From Diphasiastrum complanatum (Eukaryota > Streptophyta > Lycopodiopsida > Lycopodiales > Lycopodiaceae), in contig MU832579.1 of NCBI GenBank assembly GCA_029204225.1, forward strand, positions 1 to 64,000: a DNA stretch of 64,000 nucleotides, given 5' to 3'. Both the position numbers and the translations under genes were made by a program. The number at the start of each line of letters is the position of its first letter. Within the stretch, counting starts at the first letter, position 1. The notes under the pieces were generated by a model. That model was not told the DNA's origin. It was given only the letters and a program-made list of their open reading frames with translations, and did no database searches. This document shows positions 1 through 11,747 of this stretch, in pieces.

Positions 1-213
1 GGTTATCTCCTCCACAAGGCATGTGGGGTTGCCTAACCTCATCTCTCACGTGAAGGATGAGGATAAATTCTATATAAGAGTGGTATATGTCCCCATTCCC
101 ACCACTCTTCCTCCTTCTCTTCTTCCTCTCTTTAGACTCTCCTTATGCTTCTAAAGAAGCTTGATCAGTGGCACCCATCTATGATCTGGTTTTCAACATA
201 ACCATACACTACG
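1..213 (+). promoter_or_regulatory. Possible promoter and leader exon with TATA box
   Basis: A TATATAA box lies at 71-77 in an otherwise open stretch. It is followed by a pyrimidine-rich tract (about 105-150), as in many plant leaders. A consensus-like splice donor (gtaag at 214-218) could end a non-coding first exon. No ORF follows that I recognise. The same arrangement occurs inside plant LTRs, so this could be the tail of an LTR, but no primer-binding site is visible downstream. The assignment rests only on these short signals. Confidence 0.3.
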
Positions 214-1430
214 GTAAGTGATCCTTCACTACAAATCTGCATGCACTTTGTTATTTTGTTCGTATACATAATTATAGCTTGATTGATAGTAATTTCCTCA
301 CAAAATGTGGTTGAGAGAGGGTGCTGGATCTTTATGTGGCTTTGATTATGTTCCTTTTGATATAATTAAGGAAAGCATACTTTTTCCAGATGATTGATGG
401 ATGTCAAACATGACCTACGATAGTTTAATGAATGCACATATGCTTGCACTTATGGCATGTGAGTTATGAAAATTGCAAAAAAAGACTTTGAGTTATGAAT
501 GCGCTGGACAACACTACAACACGCCAAGCTTTTTTCTGTTTCTGCTCAGAAACAAGCATAAACACTCATTTGAATGCTTGAATGGTAGCATAAGCCTTTG
601 TTGGACAACGATGCAGGTGTTTCCAGGATGCTAGACCATAAGCATACTCTATTTCACAAATATTATGACCAAAATTTGACTTCCATCACTGTAGGACAAC
701 GATGGAGCTACTTGTTAGTTTATCATTCATGGCTCCACCGCTGGTGGATAGAAACTAACATCATAATTTGTTTGCTCACAATCAATATAGCACTTACATT
801 TTTTCAAAATCAAAATGTGGACTTACACATTGAGTGAAATATGTCTCTTTTTTTACATCAACTCATAGATTGCAGAATTTGCACTTCTATTCCTTTTGAT
901 TCGTTGACACTTCAATACAAGTATGTAATGGCAAACATCGTGATGTTTAAAAGTAATGGTAGCACACATACGATGCTATGTTGTTTAGACTAGTTTCGAG
1001 AAGTGTTTGTTGTTCCAATCTAAGTACGTGTGTATGGCATTGCTTTTGATTCTATCATCCTCTCACGACTGCTAATCAGCGTTAGTGGTCTGCAAAATGC
1101 CTATTAGGTGATCTACTTCTACCAAGCACAATAAACAAGGTCGTATCTACACGAACATCGAGTAGTATCTATACCGAATAGGTCGGTATCTAAACAAAAA
1201 GGACATGATAACACGATGATAGAGATGGAAAATGTTTCTATCATACCCTACATCTGAAAATAGTAAATGCTTAATCTAATTTTCAATTTTTTAATCATAC
1301 CTCACTAAAGAAGACATGTAAGATTGTTATTCAATTTTTGCCCATCTAAATAGGTAAAAACCCATTTAATGAATATTGTATAACCTAGATGCTCTTAATG
1401 CACATCACAACTTCACATATGTGTATTTTG
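214..1430. other. Gene-free AT-rich stretch
   Basis: I see no coding region, RNA gene or repeat that can be supported here. The short open frame around 598-837 has no recognisable motif and reads like random translation of AT-rich DNA. Confidence 0.5.
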
Positions 1431-2175
1431 CCATGCGACTGCTGCCACGCAAACCCGATACTTAGCCAAAATTTTGACATTTTTCTTATGCGTGGCAGTG
1501 CCCAACAATCCAAAGCAAGAAATGAGTAACCGATTGAGTATCTTTCCATGCTTTTATTGCATTTTAAGCCAAATCTAGCTCAATCAACAAAGCAAAAGAC
1601 AACCCCAACAACAACCACATAAAACTATCATTATGTGATCCTCAAGAAGCCGCACAAAATCAGCTAAACTTTAATTGAAACCGTTGCCAAATGGGAAAGT
1701 GCTCCTAATGAAGTAAACCGGCAACATAAGTGACTCAAGAAAACCGAAACTCACTTCCTAAATACCAATTTAGTTTTTGAGGACCCTGCTGCGTGAAAAT
1801 CTAGGCTGGAGGTGGGATCCGGCGAAAAAAAATTAATTCTGGCATGGCCCTGCCACGCATGGCAGTTCCACGCAATTTTTTTTAAATTCAACCTAGAATA
1901 TGAGCGCCAAATATGTCGGCGTGGCACAGCCATGTGTGGAAGTGCACGTACTATTGTTATTTAACCAATTGTCATCTAACATGATTCTTTTGGAATTTGC
2001 CACGCGTGGCAAATCTCCAAAGAAAATTCCAAAGCGATGGCTTTTTTTATTGCCATGCGTGACAAAATTTGTCAAAAAATTTGCCACGCATGGCAATATC
2101 AAAAACACCAATACTTAGAAAAATTTTGCTTCGAAATTTGCCACGCGTGGCAGTGCCACACATGGCAAATTAATC
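1430..2175. repeat. Palindrome cluster 1 (TGCCACGCGTGGCA family)
   Basis: At least eight full or half copies of the palindrome TTGCCACGC(G/A)TGGCAA are scattered here. The clearest lie near 1850-1866, 1997-2012, 2080-2095 and 2139-2168. Copies are perfect or differ by one transition (ACGCGT to ATGCGT or ACGCAT), as expected for decay of methylated CpG. Spacers are AT-rich and unequal, so this is not a simple tandem array. The same motif recurs at 4331-4366 and 6500-6960. Open frames across it on both strands are by-products of the palindrome. Confidence 0.7.
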
Positions 2176-2289
2176 TTGTTGTAAATTTTTTTTTAGCTAT
2201 TATGAATAATATGTTAATAAACAACAACTTATAGATTAATTTAAAAGCAAATAAGATTTTCTTTTCTATTTGAATAAAGTGTATACTTA

Positions 2290-3110
2290 TAATAAATCTA
2301 TCATGCGATATAGCTCAAAATTATTGTCTATCACTTGAGATAAGACATTGAGTGATCAAGTTAGAGTAATTTCGAGTTTATGACATTCATGTAACTTTGA
2401 ATGTTGTGCTTACATGTGAGACAACTCGATTTTGGTCCTAATTACTCATCATTGTTTTTTGAGTGATCATAATTGACCAACATCACATCATATAGCTCAA
2501 TCTTGGTGTCTATCAATGTAAATAGCCCCATTTTGGTGCTCTCTATCACTTGAGAAAGTCAAAATTTGCTACCTAACATGTGATTTTGTTTCTTATTACT
2601 TGGCATGGCTCTATCAAGTGACTAGACTCAACAAGTAATATATTAAGACAACTCAAGTTCAACCCCTTGTCAAACCCCTATTACACGTGATAACTTAAAG
2701 TTTATGTCTATGCTGTGGTTTTGTTGCTTATCACCCGACACGGCTCATCAAGTGATCAGACTCAACCAATCCCAAGTCTAGTATACTAACATAGCTCAAG
2801 CTTGACCATTGTCAATGAAATTGACTCATATCACATGAGATAACTAAAATTTGATGTGTGTATTTTGGAATAGCTCACTTTTGGTGAATATCACCTAAAG
2901 GTTTCTCTTAAAGTGACCACATTCAAGAAATTGTGTGCTCATGAAATAGATCAAAGTCGATTCCCATCACTTGAGATAGTTCAAATCTAATGTCCAATAC
3001 AAGATCTTGGTCCTTATCACTTGACATAGAACATCGAGTGACTGAAACTTGGTCAACCTATGATTTGGAACAATCAATTTTGGCCCCTGATAGATTGAAT
3101 CTAGTCTTTG
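2290..3110. repeat. Degenerate tandem array, ~110-165 bp unit
   Basis: A paired motif recurs about six times. It resembles ATAGCTCAATTTTGGTG, then TATCACTTGAGATAG, then CATCAAGTGACTAGACTCAA. Second-half anchors sit near 2328, 2440, 2594, 2728, 2893 and 3013. The copies are strongly diverged but keep the same order of sub-motifs, so this is an old satellite or minisatellite rather than chance. No coding potential is seen. Confidence 0.6.
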
Positions 3111-4128
3111 GGCAGGATGATTAGTCTGTTGCTTGGAAGGACAAGAGAGCAATAGTTTTATTTTAAGAAGAGATTACAGCAACAGAGATCTAATTATAGG
3201 AGCATGAGCACTTCAATAGATGGACAATGCAAATGCTCAATTTTTTCTTGTCCCCCATCACCATCTCAAGAAAAACCCATTTTACGCTCTCAATGATCCT
3301 CTGAAATCAAATTCGACTATGATACAATCAATTAATTATGCCGATCCTCTTAGCATTGCCGATAGCACCTCTACACAAGACCATAGCCAAGGATTTCACA
3401 AACAAAGATGTTTGATCTATTTCTCAATGCTAGCAATCATCTAACAACGTCTGCCGAGCTGCTGGTAGCTATTTCCTTTCCATCCACTCAACACAAAGTC
3501 CGAAAACAACCCACCACATTCCCCTGCGCTCTTGTCAATTGCTCCTATCTCCATCCATCAACAATCCCTTCACAAAAAAAAATCCACTTCCAATTTCTCC
3601 TCGGATCCCACCACAGAGATTTCAGATCTCTTCTATCCTTAATCTTCCTTCAACTGGCTTTAACCGCATAGCAACACAACCATGTTCCTTGAAATCTATT
3701 AGCTCATTGGTACCATACTTCATGAAAGTAGTACTATATCTAGCATCCCTCAAGGTATTACAAAGAAGAAGAAGGAAGATTGCGCCCAACTTAACACATG
3801 TTTTTGTATTTTTAAAAAAACGTTCCGACCCAGTACGTTCTGACCCAAAAGGGTCGGAATGGGTTTCTAAGGGACATATATATAACAAATTAATTAATAC
3901 TTTATAAACTAAATAATGTCCATAACTTATGTACGACATCAAACCACATATTTACATTTGTCATTTTTTATAAATCACAAAATTCTCTTAAACACATGGT
4001 CATTTTGTACCAACCATATCAAATTATCTACTTGTCTTATATCAAATCAAAATATAATTAATACTCATTTGTCCCTTTTTAAAAAACCATCAAAATCTTC
4101 AAAGAAAACATGGTCCTCTTGTACCCAA
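3111..4128. other. Gene-free AT-rich stretch
   Basis: No gene is supported. A small inverted repeat (TTCCGACCC at 3823-3831 and GGGTCGGAA at 3851-3859) could form a hairpin. Open frames here lack recognisable domains. Confidence 0.45.
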
Positions 4129-4216
4129 AATATGTCATATCAATCACATGCTTTTGTCCTTAAAAATTCATGCTTAAAAATATGTCATATCACTCACATG
4201 CTTTTGTTCTCAAAAA
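4129..4216. repeat. 50-bp direct repeat, two copies
   Basis: A segment with TATGTCATATCA and CACATGCTTTTGT is present twice with a 50-bp offset (from about 4129 and 4179) and only a few differences. It is a simple local duplication. Confidence 0.7.
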
Positions 4217-4324
4217 AATTTATAAGATAAGAGTCAAATCACGTTTTTAGTTCCATAATTTGTCTTTTTGACAAACCACCCACTATATGACACCTTCCAA
4301 CCGTAATCACGTATTTTTACGCAA

Positions 4325-4375
4325 AAAAATTTGCGTGGCACTGCCACGCGTGGCAGAGCCATGCGACACTTGAAA
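4325..4375. repeat. Palindrome cluster 2 (TGCCACGCGTGGCA family)
   Basis: The block GCGTGGCACTGCCACGCG followed by TGGCA lies at 4333-4355 and is repeated exactly at about 6501-6523. It sits about 80 bp upstream of the start of the small gene at 4456. Confidence 0.7.
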
Positions 4376-4455
4376 TCTGAAAAGTGTATTAAAATGCCCT
4401 TTGTCTTTCCGAAGGAGAATCCGATCAACAAGATCGTGGATTCTTTTCGACAGAG

Positions 4456-5392
4456 ATGTCGTCGAAAGAATCCATGAATATTTTCTATGACCTTGATGAG
4501 GACGGTTCCATCATCATGGACATTAGGGGTAAGGTCGTCATCAATAGATTGCACGACCTTACTCTTAAATACTTTGGTCATGATTTGTTTAATCCTTGGG
4601 AGCAACAAGGCCAAGGGGACAAAGACAAGATACTTGATATATTGTACCGTGAGTTTTCACACCAAATCGATTTAATGACAATGGGTGAAGACGAGTATGT
4701 GTACGCATATTCGCCACAAGTGCCAATCATTAAGACGATTATGTAGTAAAGACAAGAAGAGGCCGGGATGGGCATCTAAAAAAGATTGGGGAAAAGTTGT
4801 TTATGAACCCAAGCATCCTAATCTCGAGCGCTTTAAACAACAAAGAGAGGCAACAAAATCAAGGCTTAGTCTTTTAGGCCAATCTCACCTTGGATCAGGA
4901 GGCAAGGCCAATATGCATGCCCAATTTGTAAGCAATTCTCTTTTTAGCTAATTGCATTTCATATGTTTATTGTTTACCAATAATTTTTTGTTTTTTTCTA
5001 ACCATCAATTTGTGTTGATGTAGGTTAAAGATTATGGACGTAAGTATACAAATGTCGAGTACAATATTGGATATCGCCAAGGCTATAGTGCCTTGGTTGA
5101 TCATCTTGCGGCACAATGCGTACATCCAAGGGTAAATTTTTGTTACATAATTTGTATTTCTCATATTTTTGATACACAATTTGTATTTCATTTCATTTTT
5201 ATGACGTGTTTGGCTAATAATTATTAATTTGTTTTGTGAATGTGTATGTAGAGGGCATCAGCTTCCTTTGTGGAAGAAAGTACGGGAGGAAACCAAGGAG
5301 AAGAAGGGAACGAAGATGAAGGGGACGAAGGCGAAGACGAAGGACAAGATTTGGCTTCAGACAACAATGAGGGAGAAGATAGCGAAGACTAA
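4456..5392 (+). pseudogene. Spliced gene resembling Ptta/En-Spm plant transposase C-terminus, one frameshift
   Basis: Three exons can be joined: 4456-4927, 5024-5131 and 5252-5392, with gtaagc/tag and gtaaat/tag splice sites that keep one frame. Exon 1 starts at ATG 4456, but its frame meets TAG near 4744. The conserved continuation (KDKKRPGWASKKDWGKVV) is in the next frame, so a one-base shift or missed intron lies near 4740. A DW motif, a basic run and HLGSGG follow, an arrangement I associate with plant Ptta/En-Spm transposase-like proteins (Pfam PF03004 from memory). Exon 2 reads VKDYGRKYTNVEYNIGYRQG. Exon 3 is a very acidic tail (E/D/G-rich) ending at TAA 5390-5392. It may be a domesticated or decaying transposon gene. 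The family call is moderate; the splicing pattern is well supported by frame continuity. Confidence 0.5.
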
Positions 5393-6055
5393 GAAGCCTA
5401 CTATTACTTCTTAGATTTGATGTATTTTTAGTATTTGCAAAAATAGAAAAAAAAAGGGTATTAGTATCAATGCTCTTTTCATGAATTAGATGCGAATATG
5501 TATACTTTTTTGAATTATGAGTATAAACTTTTGTATTTGATTATCTCTATCTCATTATGTATGGAATGATTGTTTACTATTTATGTTTTTCTATTTCATC
5601 TTGTATAAATTTGTTGCAATTATATACAAACAAAAACATCAATTTAAGATGATAAAAACATACCTCATCTATTGCTTGGATGATCTTTAATTCCTTCTAA
5701 GATGCATCTCTTTTTTCCTCTATAAAAGCAAACAATGAAAACCAAATCATTGTTAGATTACAAATCAATCAACAAAATGATAATTGTTAGAATAAAAATC
5801 AAAGAATCATTGTTAAATTAAAAATCATTAATCATTGTTACATCAATCTCACCATGTTGAAGATACTATGAAAATGCACTTTATGACTCAAATGTAATCT
5901 AGCGAAATTTAGAATGCATAATACAACTCATGAATATGCTTGGATTGTCTCCTTTCCTTCAAAATTGCATTACTTTCTTCTACAAAAGCCAACAATGAAC
6001 AATCATTCATTAACCAACTAATAAACAATGAAAAACTAACAAACAGAACTATCTC

Positions 6056-6155
<100 letters not shown>

Positions 6156-6329
6156 AGCTTTTCTTCAAAATTTAGAATGCCTAACATACCTTATGCATTT
6201 GCTTGGATTGTCTCATTTCCTTCAAAATTGCATAGCTTTTTCTACAAAAGCCAACAATGAACAATCATTCACTAACCAACCAATAAACAAATCAATAAAT
6301 GATGAAAAATAAATAAACAAAACTATCTC

Positions 6330-6331
<2 letters not shown>

Positions 6332-6386
<55 letters not shown>

Positions 6387-6394
6387 CCCCCCCC
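6332..6394. repeat. (TC)n then (C)n microsatellite
   Basis: About 26 TC units followed by a run of about eleven C. It lies in the second copy of the duplicated segment described at 5660-6430. Confidence 0.97.
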
Positions 6395-6499
6395 AAAGCT
6401 TCTCTTTCAAAAGCTTCTCTTCACAAAATCAATTTGCAAATGCAGTCGAGGCCCCCACCTTTTCCATTTCGCGGGTCTTTTTTCTTGTTGAAATATTTT

Positions 6500-6960
6500 T
6501 GCGTGGCACTGCCACGCGTGGCATTGCCAGCCTTAAAAAAAATTCCAGAAAACTTGCCACGGGGTGGCAAGTTTGAGCTTGTTGGAAAAATTTGCCACAC
6601 ATGGCAAACTTCAAAAAAATTTGTCAAGCATTTTGCCACGCATGGCAAAATTTAGTATTCTGGAAAAAAAATGCCACGCATGGCAAAATTCCAGAATTTT
6701 AAGCATGGCAGTGCCACGCGGATCTAAAATTTGAATTGCTCTGAGCCCCCTCCCCCCCAAAAAAAAAATCAATTTCGAGGAAGCGCCAGTGACAGAAAAG
6801 TTTGGTAGCGTGGTAGTGTCACGCGTTCATTGCCACGCAATTTGCCACGCGATTGCCACGCGAGGGCCGTCGAGTCAAATCTGGTCCTTGTCTTATGTGC
6901 GTGGCAATGGGCCTATATTTGTAGTTGTGCATGGATTTGTGCAAGAGATTGCCACACTCA
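6500..6960. repeat. Palindrome cluster 3 (TGCCACGCGTGGCA family)
   Basis: This is the densest cluster. Full palindromes or half-sites lie near 6501-6523, 6555-6570, 6590-6607, 6634-6650, 6671-6687 and 6703-6720, plus several half-sites at 6809-6870 and 6899-6906. It includes an exact repeat of the 23-bp block seen at 4333-4355. Spacers are purine- or AT-rich. No coding function is supported. Confidence 0.7.
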
Positions 6961-7457
6961 TAGGGATTGGAACGGCATGGCTTTGTCCTAATTACAAGTG
7001 CTAGGGTAAAATGCTTGGCCAATTTTAAGCGCACACATGTATTGCTTTACTTTTAAGACACGGTTTAGTATTCAAAATTTATGAAATAGAGCGATAGCTG
7101 GCAGGCTCTTGGAAAAGCATGGATATGCTCAAGGGTTACGAAAATGGTGCATTACCTTCATTTTAAATGATAGGTTCAAGTATCCACGCTATCCCTCAGT
7201 TTGCAAGTTGCAATCTATTTAATACTGCTAGTTTTCAAATACATATGCTTTTATTTCATAGATGGATATGGACCAATACCATAAGACTGATCAAAATGGT
7301 GGAATGCCCTTATACGGTAAGGGTATGGTGTGGCCTATCACTATTAATCACTTTGAGTTGGAGGATTGGACTATATCATTTCATTAAATATTGTAAACTA
7401 TTAAGTTGCTAAATTTATTTTGAACATGATTAACATCTAACATTCATCATTGACACC
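6961..7457. other. Gene-free stretch
   Basis: No domain, RNA or repeat recognised. The open frame at 7167-7412 carries no motif. Confidence 0.45.
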
Positions 7458-7990
7458 TGTCTTCCTCACTGTGCTAATTTGCGGAGTTTTGTGTGATGGG
7501 ATGATGCCTTGAAATAGGTTTTGCTTTATAGTGCTTCTTAAATACTATATGCTTTTTAGCTATGTTTTATCTTGTTGGGTTATGAATAAAGGTTTCAAAA
7601 AGTTTGGTCTTGCTGAAGCAAGAGGAACGTTAATCTCTCTCTCTCTCTCTCTCTCTAGCAAGATTTAGTACGTAAAAGTGGTGTATCTTTAATCATGGAT
7701 GTGAAATTTATCATGTACTAAAATTAGGTTTTCAATCTTATTGGATTTTTTCTACATTTAGAAAAAATAGAAGTAGATCATAATGCATTATTAAGTGCTG
7801 GTTTGCTAGTTTTCCATCTACATTTTTTATATTTAAATGATTGTTGGATCTTGACACTTTTAAGGGGTTTCCAAGTGTTCCAAGTCTTCCTCACTATGCT
7901 AACTTGTGCAGTTTTGTGTGGTGATAGGTATCAGCTAGATGTCTTGAAATAGGTTTTGATTTATAGTGCTTTTCAAGTACTATATGTTTT
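7458..7990. repeat. Direct repeat of ~100 bp, ~430 bp apart
   Basis: The stretch from CTTCCTCACTGTGCTAA through CTTGAAATAGGTTTTG and TTTATAGTGCTT to TACTATATG at about 7460-7553 recurs at about 7886-7990 with some differences. A short (TC)n run (7633-7656) lies between them. This suggests a partial tandem duplication with a ~430-bp period, or two copies of one dispersed repeat. Confidence 0.65.
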
Positions 7991-8232
7991 TTTTGAAGGA
8001 TTTCAGATCATTCAAGATCCAATCCATGTCCCTGATCTTTGGTTACAAAAAGAGCAAACCAACAATCCTGCCAATGTAGAAAAATCAGCATCTACATACA
8101 AAATGAGATGCAAACTCTAAGAGATACTGATCAAACATGAACCAAAACATAAAATGTAGTTTTTGTTCGTACAATTACATACCCTACTATCTTTCACACG
8201 TGTGGAACCAAAAATAACAGAATATGAGCATT
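7991..8232. other. Gene-free stretch
   Basis: Nothing recognised between the direct repeat and the minus-strand pseudogene relics. Confidence 0.4.
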
Positions 8233-8660
8233 CTACACACAAGATTGCAACATATCATCAAGAGAGTGCACCAATGAGTAGTAGTCTTCTCCAACCAACC
8301 TTTTGCCATCTTGATCATGAGTGATCAATTTATAATCATAGAATCCTTTGAGTTGATGAATAGATGTGAGATCCATGCCTTGGATCTTCCCAAGAACCAA
8401 TATTCCATTACTCTTCCCTTCATAAGACTCCTCTTAATGATTGCATCATAAGAAGTAGGAACCTCAAAGACATTAGAAGCCATGAAAAAAATGATTAGTA
8501 TCTTCAACATAAGGATGATTGAAGTACTCTCTTTTTTCAAACAAGAACTTCTACTCAATGTTTTAGGTAATGACTCATATGATACTGATTCTTCCTCACT
8601 ATCATTCAGACTGACATCATTCAAAGTACATCCTACTTTGAACTTTTCATATACTTCTCT
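8233..8660 (-). pseudogene. Minus-strand coding relic, C-terminal part
   Basis: Read on the minus strand, 8325-8624 gives an open stretch including ASNVFEVPTSYDAIIK. A second frame below about 8440 gives a coherent peptide (LVLGKIQGMDLTSIHQLKGF and on to HSLDDMLQSCV) ending at TAG 8233-8235. The two frames overlap, so one frameshift is likely. The sequence PTSYDAIIK recalls the copia linker before reverse transcriptase, where PTSYDEAI is typical, but the rest does not match reverse transcriptase. It lies downstream of the copia fragment at 8771-9433 on the same strand and may belong to it or to an unknown gene. Function unknown. Confidence 0.35.
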
Positions 8661-8770
8661 TCTTCTTGACTTGTGACTATCTCCCTCACCAAGTCTCTTG
8701 ATAGAACTCCACTTGCTGCAAAAATGACTTTCTTGGACTCATCAAAAAAGAATGTAGAAGAACCACCTCC

Positions 8771-9433
8771 TTAATACATGCACTTAGCAACATCTTTTTC
8801 CATATGATCAAAGAAATCCTTAGCAACAACCTTTTTCAAGAAAGAACCTTCACCATCTCCATTGATGAAGTTAGCTCTTTCCTTACCTTTTGCATGCTTG
8901 CACTTGCCATGAAGAACCATTAAAACACCATCATTAGCTTCAAGACTAGCCACGTTAGCACAAAGATGAACATCTCCAAGAAGTATTAGATCTTGACCTA
9001 GATCTAGCATAAGGAAGCTTTTAGACTTTGCATAAGATCCACCAATCTTATTGATGCTAAAAGGGAACTTTGGAAAGTTGAGACCAATCTCCTTTTCCAT
9101 TCCATCCTTTTTGTTAGCCGTAACAAAAGCATCAAACTTGAAAAGTCTACTTTGTCTATTGCCCCTAGCAACCAGGATTTCTTTCTTTGTAATGAAACAA
9201 GCATCAGCACCAAACTTTATCATGTATCCTTTCTCTATCATTTGACCAACACTTAGCAGATTTTTTGAAAGTGAAGAAATGTAAAGAACACCATCAAGTC
9301 TTGCTTTCCTATTAGTAGAAAGACAAATAGGAATTGAACCAATACCTTCAATCACACACTTACTGCAATTGGTCATGTGAATTGCTTTCTTGGCTCCATC
9401 ATAAGTGACCAAATCTTTGGCTGGCTCATCCAT
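8771..9433 (-). pseudogene. Ty1/copia fragment (post-protease / GAG-pre-integrase region)
   Basis: The 220-codon frame contains IEGIGSIPI, then LDGVLYISSLSKNLLSVGQM and EKGYMIKF. This is the characteristic stretch between the copia protease and integrase, usually with VLYVPSLSKNLLS. The protease active site (DSGA) is absent upstream, and no histidine-cysteine GAG-pre-integrase motif or integrase follows, so the piece is truncated on both sides. The last third (from about residue 110) is lysine-rich and unrecognised. It abuts a coiled-coil pseudogene in the same orientation, with only two or three stops between them. Confidence 0.65.
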
Positions 9434-9439
9434 CTGCGT

Positions 9440-11026
9440 AGACTATTCCTAGCGCTGAACAGGTTCTTCATCTTCAAAATTATGGATTTGGCTTGATTGA
9501 AACTTATCCTCTTCTAGTTTTTCTTTCAATTTATCATATGCAACCATCTAGGGTTGCAAATATTACAACTAGAAGGTCTGGATAATTCTTTCTTGTACAC
9601 CCTTCCAAGTTGTTGGGTCGATCCTGTATCTCCCATGTTATACATAGGCTCCCAATGTTACTCCGGCACTTATTCGTCATAAAACTGCCTCTTCGGCATG
9701 TTTCTTATAAATTTGGTTGCCTTTCCTCAGCATATCTGCAAAATTCTGCAGCTGGGCAATAGAGTCCTGGAGCTGCCTTTGATTTGCTTCAGTACTCTCC
9801 TTTTCGGTAATGGCATTGCTGAGTTTGTCGCTCAGCTCCTCATCACTACTCTGCAAAGTAGCTCGTACATGTCTTAGCTCCTACAAGAAAGCCTGCAGGG
9901 TCTAGATCTGCTGCTTAAGCAATAGATTTTCATTTTCAAAAGCATTGGACTGCTCCTGAATTGCTTCAAGCACATCCTATCTACCTTTCGCTTCTTCGAG
10001 GGCTATATCTTTCTTGATCAACTCTGCTTGAGCTGCTTCAAACTCTTTACTCTTGTGTGTCAACTTAGCCTTGATCTCTTCTAGCTCTACATTCTTCTGG
10101 ATTAGGTCTGTTCGAATGGAATCATACTTTGATCCAAGCTTTTCCTTGAGACTTTCTCTAGGTTGACAAAATGTTGAAGGACTGCCTGTGTGTCTGACAA
10201 CAATGTACCAAAGGTCTTGAAATATAATTATTCATCAAGAATTGGTGCCTCGGCATCACTTTCACTTTCTTGCTGAATATCAAAAATTTGTTCTTCTTCT
10301 TTTGTTGGCTCCTACTGGATATCTTCTTGATTCTTCTCCTGCTCAGCAACAATTTTTGTTTCTTCTTCGGCCTCTCGGCTCCTTTCTGCACTGGAAGGCA
10401 GCTTATTTTGTGATGACGGAGAGGACATCCTCACCTAGCTCCCTTGGTGTTGGCTTGATGATGATGATGCCATCTCTGTGGTGGTTGCCTTTTATGCTCT
10501 CATTTATGAATTAGCCTCAACTGAAGGGGCTAACTCTGGCAGCACCAGTGCAATTTTGATATCTTCTTGTACAGTTAACACACTAGCATGCATACATAGA
10601 ATACCAAACTGCAAACAAGCCTAGAAAACTAATTAATCTTTACTAATTTACTGATTTTCTTAAAAGCAATTTGTTCGAAGACAATGGGTTCTCCGTTCAA
10701 GGCTCTCAGCAGGTATCCCATATTCGTATTGGAAATGGTATATTCTTGTTCGATAGGAATATGAGCAAGAGCAAATCACACAAAGCTTTTGAGATTGGAA
10801 GAGAGTTTATATCCCCTTTTCTCGCGATAAGCTTCTTTCTGAAAAACTCTGCTCCTTGTGATGAAGTCGGGCTTTGTAACAAGCATACTGCGTCCATAAG
10901 CAAACCTAAGGCACAACAATAAAATCCTTCTGTAATAATAATCTCTTGATTCCGAACAATGGTGGAAATATGTCCCTGCTCTGTCTCGTTCAGATTTTGG
11001 ATCAGCTCATGGCACACATCCGTCAA
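9440..11026 (-). pseudogene. Coiled-coil protein pseudogene, possibly a retroelement accessory ORF
   Basis: On the minus strand the reading frame is largely coherent over about 1.5 kb but broken by stops. An N-terminal block (10706-11026) reads MTDVCHELIQNLNE and SSQGAEFFRKKLIARKGD. From about 10400 to 9700 there is an acidic then heptad-like region (for example SLKEKLGSKYDSIRTDL, and later QLQDSIAQLQNFADML) that predicts a long coiled coil. Several stops (TAG or TGA at about 9905, 9985 and 9889) sit where CAG or CGA would give Q or R, consistent with C-to-T decay of methylated DNA. A Ty3/gypsy integrase end lies about 720 bp upstream on the same strand, so this may be an extra ORF 3' of pol. 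The family is not identified. Confidence 0.45.
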
Positions 11027-11519
11027 GATTACTGATGGATCGAATAAAGAAGTCCTTCAATCCGTGCTCGTGTAGCTAATGGTTGTAAAACCGGTAAGAC
11101 TGCTTTTGGGTGCGTTTTGAACACAATCGCCATGACACTCGTAATGGTAAACTAGCGATGGTGGAAGAGAGCTTGATCGTAAAAATTCACGAAATTAGAG
11201 AGCAAGAGTGATGGAAAAGAGGTGGCGAAAAAATAGAAGTGTTTGAGATTTTTGGTATATTGATGATATATCGGCGGATTAGACAAATATTTAATGAAAG
11301 CGTGTCCTTTGTTCTGAAGGTACAGACTAAATAATAAAGTATTTAGTCCTAAAAAACAAAAATAAATAAATAAATGAAAAATTAATAAAATACACAAATG
11401 CTTCGCTCAGTTTGCAAAAGTTCAACTCAGTATTTGTGAGTATTGAACTGCAAAAATAAATAATATACACAATCTATGAAACAATGTATACAATATTGGT
11501 AGCGAAGACTGTCGTTTTT

Positions 11520-11605
11520 TTTCATTAAAATGTATGGCGAAAAATGTATGAGAGCAAAAAATATATGGGCGAAAAATGTATCGGCGAAAAATGCGAAGGT
11601 GTTGG
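11520..11605. repeat. Short degenerate repeat, GGCGAAAAATGTAT
   Basis: GGCGAAAAATGTAT-like units occur near 11536, 11569 and 11582, with a related unit ending in ATGCGAAGG. The GGCGAA core also appears at 53.8-53.9 kb, 55.8 kb and 63.9 kb in other repeats. Confidence 0.5.
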
Positions 11606-11747
11606 GTTTTTTGCATATTTCCAATGTGCTTTTGACATGAAAACATGATGAAAACAAAGGTACGTAACAAAATAATATGCAAATGCTAGCGAAATATTAT
11701 ATTTTTTCGCTTTTGCAAATTTCTGAACTTGTCATATTCATCAGAAA

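Noticed and set aside
1751-2234. Overlapping open frames with repeated CHAWQ/CATHG-like words
   Set aside because: These arise from the repeated palindrome TGCCACGCGTGGCA read in several frames. There is no start context, and both strands are equally open.
3539-3942. 122- and 106-codon frames on opposite strands
   Set aside because: They overlap each other, lack motifs and include low-complexity sequence. No support for a gene.
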